Shown here one piece after another: positions 6,655 to 11,933 of a stretch of DNA of 11,933 bases; within the stretch, counting starts at the first letter, position 1; every line of letters begins with the position of its first letter. The stretch covers positions 1-11,933 of the forward strand of contig JAJZFK010000439.1 in NCBI GenBank assembly GCA_021805405.1, written 5' to 3'. The stretch comes from a bacterium. Lineage in GTDB: Bacteria; Armatimonadota; Chthonomonadetes; Chthonomonadales; Chthonomonadaceae. Both the position numbers and the translations under genes were made by a program. The notes beneath the pieces were generated by a model, which did no database searches, had not been told where the DNA came from, and saw only the letters and a program-made list of their open reading frames with translations.

Positions 6655-6966
6655 ATGGGTGATTTAATCGGCCTGGTTAGTGTCGTTATGATCTTTTCTG
6701 TTCCTATAATTGCCATAATGTCGAGCCATCGCAAAGAGATGCTTGAGATGCAGATGCAAAACGGAGGTGTTAACGATACCGCGTTGCGTGCAGAGCTGGA
6801 GCGCCTGCGCGAGGAGGTTAAGAACCTGCGCGACACCACAACACAATATGACATGTCGATCGACCACACATTGCAGACGCTTGGCAACCGCGTAACGGCG
6901 CTGGAAGTGAATAACCGTGCAGCCAATCAGCCTGAAATCCAGCAGGTGATCTCCCGGAGCCTATAA
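6655..6966 (+). CDS. 103-aa membrane-anchored coiled-coil protein of unknown function
   Basis: Not recognised by name. A hydrophobic segment at about 4-23 is followed at once by H25, R26 and K27, which suggests the N-terminus is outside and the rest cytoplasmic. Residues 42-86 have heptad-like Leu/Val spacing with many Glu and Arg (LRAELERLREEVKNLRD) and probably form a coiled coil. The layout is like PspB of the phage-shock system, but similarity is only in architecture and no other psp gene is seen. The ATG has a good GGGAGG 6 bases upstream within the end of hisA, with a 2-base gap to hisA and a 5-base gap to the following vWA gene. Tight spacing implies co-expression with both. Confidence 0.82.
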   Translation: MGDLIGLVSVVMIFSVPIIAIMSSHRKEMLEMQMQNGGVNDTALRAELERLREEVKNLRDTTTQYDMSIDHTLQTLGNRVTALEVNNRAANQPEIQQVISRSL

Positions 6967-6971
6967 TTCCT

Positions 6972-8840
6972 ATGGTCTTACTGCGGCCTGGGTTTCTCTG
7001 GCTCGCAGTGCCCGCAATACTCGTTTTAACGTTGCTCTACATGCTAAAGCTTCGGCGGCGACAGTTGACGGTTGCTTCTCTCCAATTATGGAGTAACCTT
7101 GCGCGCAACGAAACTGTTAACAGTCCGTTTCAGCGGCTAAGGTGTTCTCCGTTGTATCTCCTTCAGTGTCTGTTGATCGTAGTTGCAGTAGTAGCGACTG
7201 CGCAGCCTGCTATTCGCCGGTCCGACTCCGCTGCCGGAGCGGTGTTTGTTGTAATTGATTCCGGTTTGACGATGCAAACCAGTTCCCGCGGTACGACGCG
7301 ATTGCAAGCCGCCAAACAGGCGTGCACTCGAATACTTCAGGGCTTAAGCCCTACAACCGCCATCGAGGTTATATCAGCCGGCACCCATGCTAAGCTGTTA
7401 ACGCCGCTCACTCACGACGAACGCCTGGTTGCAACAGCCATAAGCGGCTTACGACCGGACGACACTCCCCCGGACGTTGCAGGTGCGATTGGACTTGCTG
7501 CAAATCTTGCTGCAGCCTGGCACGGAAATAGATCACCCGTTATTAAACTGGTTACGGACGGATGCTTTTACCGGTATTCACCACGAGCACTGGATGCAGC
7601 AAAAGCGCAGCGTATACCCGTTAACGTGGTGACTGTGGGCCAACCTCGGGCTGTGGCATTACTTATATCGTCTTGCAGCTATGCCTACAATCCAGATGGC
7701 TCTTGTTTACAGGTGCTTGTAGCTGTTCATAATGCAGGCGACGAACCGCGCAGCAGTGTGGAGACCATTCGCCTGGATGGTGTCCTCATAGATGCGCGCG
7801 CTATAACCGTTCTCCCTGACGGAGATTCACATCAGATTTACCAGCTACCCAACCCTGCGACTACTCATCGATTGCAAGTCTCGCTGAAGCCAGCTGGAGC
7901 GCTGCCCGCTGCTGCCACTGCACAACTGGTTATTCGGCCGCCAATAGTGAGGCACATTTTGATGGTGGGGACTGGAACGGCCTTTTTAGAGCGGGCACTT
8001 CTTAGCGACCCAACTGTTCGCCTAGGGACTGCAAACTCTTATCCGGGTGCTGCGGCCTGCAAGTCATACGATGCTGTAGTGTTTTGCAATAAAGCACCGG
8101 CGTTACTTCCGCCAGGAACATACCTCTTCGTACACTGCACAAGTAACAGAAGTCCGGCAGCAACTGTAACGCGAACTGGTTCTACCAGCGTCATCAACTG
8201 GCACAGAAACAACTCGGTGCTTCAGTTTGTAGACCCAGAAGCAGTTACCTTTTCCAACTCCCTGTTGGGGATGCCAACAGAGGGATCCATTTCGCTGGCT
8301 GACGCGCAGGGCGGTAGCCTTGTCATAGAGCGCAATGGCATACGGAACCGCCAGCTGTTTTTTGGCTTCGATCCCAGTGACAGCGGATTCCTGGTTTCGA
8401 TTAGCTTTCCAATTCTCATTTCGAACGCGGTTCGATGGCTAACAGCCAATAGTGTTGATGGAGCTTCTGCAAACTACCTGGCTGGTGAAAGCGTGCTGGT
8501 GCCTAGCTCGGCAGGTAGAGCTGAGGTCCTGATAAAGTACCCCGATAACCACACTGTCAGGCTACCCGTCACGAGTGGCGAGCCTTACATTAAAGCAAAC
8601 AGAGCAGGGTTTTACAGTGCAACCGCACCCGGATATTCGTGGATTTGCGCGGTGAACTGCAACGCCACTAGCGCTGGGTCCTTGCACACGGTTACCATTC
8701 CATCCGTCGCATTCCACGTGCGACCGAGTCCGGCCCGTACTGCTAATCTAACATGGCATTCAGTCTTGCGAGCCGCAGCATTGTTGGTATTAGGTCTGTT
8801 ATGCCTGGAGTGGTGGGTCTATCATCGTAGACCTCTGTGA
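6972..8840 (+). CDS. BatA-like vWA domain membrane protein
   Basis: A 622-residue protein with the architecture of aerotolerance-regulator (BatA N-terminal) proteins. The N-terminus has two hydrophobic segments (about 6-25 and 60-80) separated by a basic stretch with the RRRQLTVASLQLW region. A von Willebrand A fold follows (about 90-225). Its metal site is degenerate: D96-S-G-L-T100 in place of DxSxS, though T165 and VTDG (194-197) are present. Residues 328-390 look like an alpha/beta domain, and FFGFDPSDSGF to AVRWL (463-489) matches a segment common in these proteins. A last hydrophobic segment (about 599-616) precedes a basic tail. The ATG is 5 bases after the 103-aa gene, with a poor Shine-Dalgarno, so it may be coupled. 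The usual partners (MoxR ATPase, DUF58) are not in the window. The role is unknown; family members are linked to cell-envelope or stress functions. Confidence 0.85.
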   Translation: MVLLRPGFLWLAVPAILVLTLLYMLKLRRRQLTVASLQLWSNLARNETVNSPFQRLRCSPLYLLQCLLIVVAVVATAQPAIRRSDSAAGAVFVVIDSGLTMQTSSRGTTRLQAAKQACTRILQGLSPTTAIEVISAGTHAKLLTPLTHDERLVATAISGLRPDDTPPDVAGAIGLAANLAAAWHGNRSPVIKLVTDGCFYRYSPRALDAAKAQRIPVNVVTVGQPRAVALLISSCSYAYNPDGSCLQVLVAVHNAGDEPRSSVETIRLDGVLIDARAITVLPDGDSHQIYQLPNPATTHRLQVSLKPAGALPAAATAQLVIRPPIVRHILMVGTGTAFLERALLSDPTVRLGTANSYPGAAACKSYDAVVFCNKAPALLPPGTYLFVHCTSNRSPAATVTRTGSTSVINWHRNNSVLQFVDPEAVTFSNSLLGMPTEGSISLADAQGGSLVIERNGIRNRQLFFGFDPSDSGFLVSISFPILISNAVRWLTANSVDGASANYLAGESVLVPSSAGRAEVLIKYPDNHTVRLPVTSGEPYIKANRAGFYSATAPGYSWICAVNCNATSAGSLHTVTIPSVAFHVRPSPARTANLTWHSVLRAAALLVLGLLCLEWWVYHRRPL

Positions 8841-8897
8841 TCGGCTAACGACATTTTGTGGCTGACTGTGGTTGGCACTTACCAAACAAAACAACGA

Positions 8898-8930
8898 GGG
8901 CACCAGCGGCACTGGAAGCCGCTGGTGCCC
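8898..8930. terminator. strong hairpin terminator between convergent genes
   Basis: GGGCACCAGCGGC and GCCGCTGGTGCCC form a perfect 13-base-pair stem with a 7-base loop. Read on the minus strand it is followed by a T-rich stretch (TCGTTGTTTTGTTTGG), typical of an intrinsic terminator for the acidic-protein unit, 28 bases after that gene's stop. Read on the plus strand it lies 57 bases after the vWA gene but is followed by ATTTAG with no good U-run, so it may be a weaker stop for that side. Confidence 0.85.
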
Positions 8931-8958
8931 ATTTAGCCACGCGCAAACGGTCGCAACC

Positions 8959-9195
8959 CTAGTTGCTGTCGTCGCTATCGCTGCTTTCGTCATCAGTTCC
9001 GCTGTCGTCATCTGATTTGTCGTCGTTATCATCGGCCTTGGCCCCGTGCTGGCCGCCAATACCGAAGATTGAACCTAACTTGGAAATAGCTTCCTCGGTG
9101 TTACCACCTAAAGCGTCACTTGCTGCTTCGCCGGCTTTATCGCCAAACTTTTGCGAGATTTCGTCCTCTGCCAGTTTTTTTAGTTCATCGTCCAT
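8959..9195 (-). CDS. 78-aa highly acidic protein of unknown function
   Basis: The protein has an N-terminal half that looks helical (MDDELKKLAEDEISQKFGDKA, then an Ala/Gly-rich part to about residue 50) and a C-terminal tail of about 26 residues made almost only of Asp, Ser, Asn, Lys, Gly, Thr and Glu. It has no signal peptide or membrane segment and is probably cytosolic with a disordered tail. An AAGGT lies about 8 bases before the ATG at 9195. It is the last gene of the minus unit, 50 bases after the oxidoreductase, and is followed by the strong terminator. The opposite strand also has an open frame here (Ser/Leu-rich), but it has no equal start signal or sensible composition. I do not recognise the family. 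Confidence 0.7.
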   Translation of the reverse strand: MDDELKKLAEDEISQKFGDKAGEAASDALGGNTEEAISKLGSIFGIGGQHGAKADDNDDKSDDDSGTDDESSDSDDSN

Positions 9196-9245
9196 ACTTA
9201 GTTACCTTCAGGTTGTGAATTTACGCTGCACAGTTTGAATCGAGT

Positions 9246-10352
9246 CTACAGCGGTATCGCGAGTGAAACCGAATGAGATTTTACCTCTTCTGCCGAGACT
9301 TCGCATCCACGTTCTGCTGAGAGGTATATCCCCGTGGAGACAAGCATGGTGTTGAGAGCAATTTCGGCAGTTGGCAAAAGAGAAGTCTTACCAAGCAGTG
9401 CCGCTACCCAGTGCGCCTGCGAACTCGTAAAGAGCTCTTTTTCGCCGTGAACAGTATTCCAGCGAAATCGCGAAGACTCCAGGTTAGAGGTGGCGTTAAG
9501 ATCAACCTCGCCCACGGTTCGGTGAAAACTGAACGGATTGAGGATTATGCCGCCGCGTGTTCCTAGAATGCAGGAGCCATCCAGTCCTCCTAGGTTAACA
9601 GCCCATGCCTCTATGATGTCCAAGGTGAGGTCACCCTCAAACCGTACATACCCCGTTGCCAGTTCCTCTACACTGTATCCCGCTTCTGCACGCCGTGCTT
9701 CATTCATCGGCAGCTTCTGGTACGTGTTGCCACTTATGCGGGTGATGGTGGGATTGCCAAGCAGATAGAGGATTTGGGAGATGTGGTAGACGCCCATGTC
9801 GTAGAGCGCTCCGCCGCCGGAGTTCTGCTTCTGAACAAAGGCTGGTTTACCGTAGCCATCGACGAATGGACGTCCGCGGCGTCGAAAGCCAGTGGATCGC
9901 GCATGATAGAGCTCCCCGAGCTCGCCGGCATCAATCAGTTCGCGAGCTGCTCTTGCCTCGTCTGAATAGATCATACCGAGTTGAATGTGGAGCATCTTTC
10001 CCGTTTCGCGTGAGATCTGCAGCATGGTCTCGGCGTCACGGTATGAACCTGCCATAGGCTTTTCGCAATAGCAGTGGAGACCTCGCTCCAGCACTGCACG
10101 GGTACCACTGACATGCAGGTTATTGTGCAGGCACACGTCTACTGCATCCAGGTCGTCGCGCTTCAGCATGTCCGCTACCGTGTAGTAAACGTTGGGTATA
10201 CCGAAACGTTCGGCGGTGTTGTCTGCGGCCGCGGGTAGTATGTCCGCACAGGCTACGACATCAGCCTCCGGAATGTTCGCGTAGTTTTTGAGATGCTGCT
10301 GCGCAATCTGACCGCAGCCAATGATTCCAATTCTAACAGATCGGTTGGCCAA
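9246..10352 (-). CDS. Gfo/Idh/MocA family oxidoreductase
   Basis: A NAD(P)-dependent dehydrogenase of the glucose-fructose oxidoreductase / inositol dehydrogenase / MocA family, which acts on sugars, inositols and related polyols. The 368 residues show a Rossmann motif GIIGCGQIA (9-17), the EKP motif (97-99) whose lysine is usually catalytic, and GGGALYDMGVYH (179-190) with the conserved Asp and His of the substrate side. A C-terminal beta-sheet domain follows. Specificity cannot be read from these motifs. The start is TTG (10352), preceded by AGGAGG with a 10-base spacer. It lies 75 bases downstream of tpiA and 50 upstream of the acidic gene, so it may share a transcript with glycolytic genes. 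The gap before it holds only a 5-base-pair hairpin (CTGGC/GCCAG). Confidence 0.93.
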   Translation of the reverse strand: MANRSVRIGIIGCGQIAQQHLKNYANIPEADVVACADILPAAADNTAERFGIPNVYYTVADMLKRDDLDAVDVCLHNNLHVSGTRAVLERGLHCYCEKPMAGSYRDAETMLQISRETGKMLHIQLGMIYSDEARAARELIDAGELGELYHARSTGFRRRGRPFVDGYGKPAFVQKQNSGGGALYDMGVYHISQILYLLGNPTITRISGNTYQKLPMNEARRAEAGYSVEELATGYVRFEGDLTLDIIEAWAVNLGGLDGSCILGTRGGIILNPFSFHRTVGEVDLNATSNLESSRFRWNTVHGEKELFTSSQAHWVAALLGKTSLLPTAEIALNTMLVSTGIYLSAERGCEVSAEEVKSHSVSLAIPL

Positions 10353-10427
10353 TTGTGGGTAACCTCCTCACTGGCTGCGCGCCAGCATGAACTCAAATGC
10401 TATGTTTAGAAGCAAATAACTACACGG

Positions 10428-11228
10428 TTAACCGGCAGCGATGACTATCCCTGCGAAATCGGCCGCCTTTAGACTTGCGCCGCCCACAAGGGCACCATCA
10501 ATGTTGGGCCTGCCTAGCAGGTCCTGGGCATTATCGGGTTTCACGCTTCCACCGTACTGAATTCGCACTGCGTGGGCAGCTGCATCGCCTGCAATAGAAG
10601 CAACAGTAGCCCTTATAATCCCACAAACGCGATCTGCCTCATCGGCTGCACAAACCTTGCCTGTTCCGATCGCCCATACAGGTTCATATGCGAAGATGAC
10701 TGTGGCAGTCTCCTCTGGTGAAACATCTTTAAGAGCAGCAATAACCTGCTTGCGTACTACATCATCGGTTTGACCGGTTTCCCGTTCCGATAGTATTTCA
10801 CCAACGCAACAGATGGGGATAAGTCCGTTTGCCAGTGCAGCGCGCAATTTAAGGTTCACAGTGGTGTCGTTGTCACCAAATACTCTCAGCACATCATCTG
10901 TAAAATCTGGCTCTGGTACTCCAAACCTTCCACGGCGTTCAGAGTGACCCATGATAACGTATTTACATCCGCAGTCTAGCAGCATTGGCCCGGAGATTTG
11001 GCCGGTATATGCTCCTTTTTGGCGGAAGAATATGTCTTGGCCACCCAGCTGAATGGCCGAGGAGGTAGTGGCAGCCGCAACAGTGCCGAGTGCCGTGAAC
11101 GGAGGACAGACCACGACGTCAACGTTCTCGTTAGTGGGCAGTAGCGCTTTCAGTTCGGTCACGAGTGCCAGGGCTTCGGCAATCGTACCGTTTAGCTTCC
11201 AGTTTCCAGCAATTACGGGTTTTCGCAT
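10428..11228 (-). CDS. tpiA: triosephosphate isomerase
   Basis: TpiA interconverts dihydroxyacetone phosphate and glyceraldehyde 3-phosphate in glycolysis and gluconeogenesis. The barrel has N9 and K11 (GNWKLNG), the electrophilic H95 (MGHSERR), the catalytic E182 in AYEPVWAIGTGK with its mobile loop (183-191), and YGGSVK (225-230). At 266 residues it is longer than the usual ~250. The extra length lies just after HSERR, where the sequence runs RGRFGVPEPDFTDDVLRVFG before the normal helix DTTVNLKLRAAL; standard enzymes have a short FGE-type link there. The ATG is 5 bases after the pgk stop, with AAGGA in the end of pgk as Shine-Dalgarno, so the two are probably translated from one message. 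Confidence 0.97.
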   Translation of the reverse strand: MRKPVIAGNWKLNGTIAEALALVTELKALLPTNENVDVVVCPPFTALGTVAAATTSSAIQLGGQDIFFRQKGAYTGQISGPMLLDCGCKYVIMGHSERRGRFGVPEPDFTDDVLRVFGDNDTTVNLKLRAALANGLIPICCVGEILSERETGQTDDVVRKQVIAALKDVSPEETATVIFAYEPVWAIGTGKVCAADEADRVCGIIRATVASIAGDAAAHAVRIQYGGSVKPDNAQDLLGRPNIDGALVGGASLKAADFAGIVIAAG

Positions 11229-11233
11229 GTACG

Positions 11234-11933
11234 TTATTCCTTGTCCTGAAGGGCGGCAACACCGGGTAGCGGCTTCCCTTCCAGAAATTCCAGCGATGCG
11301 CCGCCGCCCGTTGAGATGTGGCTCATCTTGTCCCCAAAACCCATCTGCTGTACAGCCGCGGCGGAGTCACCACCACCAATGATCGATATTGCACTCGATG
11401 AGGCGAGGGCCTCAGCAACTGAGCGCGTTCCTGATGCAAACTTCTCAAACTCAAATATACCCATTGGGCCATTCCACACTACCGTACCTGCAGTGGCAAT
11501 TGTAGCCGAGAAAGCTGCAACGGTCGCTGGTCCAATGTCTGCGCCTTCCCAGCCTGCAGGAATAGCGGTTGAGGAAACCACGCGGGTGTTACACGCCGCC
11601 TCACCATCCTGGAACGGGTTGTGGTCAGTTATGACAACGTCGGTGGGCAGAAGGATTTTTTCAGATGAAACAGCAAGTACCTCTCGACAGAAGTCGAGGT
11701 TGGCAGCATCGAGAAGAGAGTTACCAATTTCGTAGCCTTGTGCCTTAAGGAACGTGTAGGCCATGCCGCCACCAATGATGAGCGTATCCACTTTGGTGAG
11801 CAACTGCTTAATGACGCCAATTTTGTCCTTCACCTTTGCTCCGCCAAGGATAGCAACAAATGGGTGCGCAGGGGTCTCCAGGGCGGAGCCCAAGTAGTCC
11901 AGCTCCTTTTGCATGAGGAAGCCCGCAACCGCT
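11234..11933 (-). CDS. pgk: phosphoglycerate kinase, C-terminal part (cut by right edge)
   Basis: Pgk transfers the acyl phosphate of 1,3-bisphosphoglycerate to ADP in glycolysis. The frame stays open to the right edge, where residues AVAGFL precede the first visible Met, so that Met is internal and the gene continues beyond the window. The visible 232 or so residues make up the nucleotide-binding half: GGAKVKDKI, GGGMAYTFL, DIGP, WNGPMGIFE, GGGDSAAAV and the C-terminal HISTGGGASLEFLEG, all intact. The TAA at 11236-11234 lies 5 bases before the tpiA start, the common pgk-tpiA order. Gap (gapA) might lie upstream outside the window. Confidence 0.97.
   Translation of the reverse strand, partial: AVAGFLMQKELDYLGSALETPAHPFVAILGGAKVKDKIGVIKQLLTKVDTLIIGGGMAYTFLKAQGYEIGNSLLDAANLDFCREVLAVSSEKILLPTDVVITDHNPFQDGEAACNTRVVSSTAIPAGWEGADIGPATVAAFSATIATAGTVVWNGPMGIFEFEKFASGTRSVAEALASSSAISIIGGGDSAAAVQQMGFGDKMSHISTGGGASLEFLEGKPLPGVAALQDKE

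Noticed and set aside
8963..9238. 91-codon Ser/Leu-rich open frame on the plus strand opposite the acidic gene
   Set aside because: It is the complement of the Asp/Ser codons. It has no good ribosome site and would lie across the convergent terminator arrangement.
4240..10433. GTTAAC seems frequent (about ten copies by eye)
   Set aside because: Spotted after the fact among many possible six-base words, mostly inside genes, and not tested against the codon-based expectation.
10425..10434. CGGTTAACCG perfect palindrome
   Set aside because: It overlaps the tpiA stop codon and has no partner sites; probably chance.

Overview
The window looks like a piece of a bacterial chromosome with mid-range GC and tightly packed genes. 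It is mostly core metabolism (tryptophan, histidine, lower glycolysis) with several small or membrane-associated genes of unknown role among it. No mobile element, tRNA, rRNA or CRISPR array was seen. The phylum cannot be fixed from the sequence alone. Frequent TTG starts, a BatA-like vWA membrane protein behind a histidine cluster, and a triosephosphate isomerase with an extra segment after HSERR would fit Armatimonadota or a similar deep-branching lineage, but this is a low-confidence inference.

Layout: (1) 1-138, minus strand: the 5' end of a gene for a probable secreted protein, with a TTG start, an AGGAGG Shine-Dalgarno and a clear signal peptide; it continues off the left edge. (2) 139-390: non-coding, with a small dyad and a compact foldable element. 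(3) 391-2886, minus strand: trpB, trpA and a DUF423 membrane protein gene that overlaps trpA by ATGA. (4) 2887-3043: a divergent control region with a perfect TATAAT facing each way, too short for attenuator leaders. (5) 3044-8840, plus strand: hisD, hisB, an 88-aa single-pass membrane protein, hisH, hisA, a 103-aa membrane/coiled-coil protein and a 622-aa BatA-like vWA membrane protein, with overlaps or short gaps throughout. (6) 8898-8930: a strong hairpin between convergent genes. (7) 8959-11933, minus strand: pgk (cut by the right edge), tpiA, a Gfo/Idh/MocA oxidoreductase and a 78-aa very acidic protein.

TrpA and TrpB form tryptophan synthase. HisD, HisB, HisH and HisA cover four steps of histidine synthesis; hisG, hisE/I, hisC and hisF are not here, and HisH needs HisF as partner, so the rest of the pathway must lie elsewhere. 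Pgk and TpiA are neighbouring glycolytic enzymes.

The least-explained parts are the three membrane genes that travel with the his genes (88 aa, 103 aa, BatA-like), a possible RNA fold around the Shine-Dalgarno of the 88-aa gene, the acidic 78-aa protein, and the cut secreted-protein gene at the left edge. No clearly new multi-gene system was demonstrated; the his-linked membrane genes are the best candidate for follow-up.
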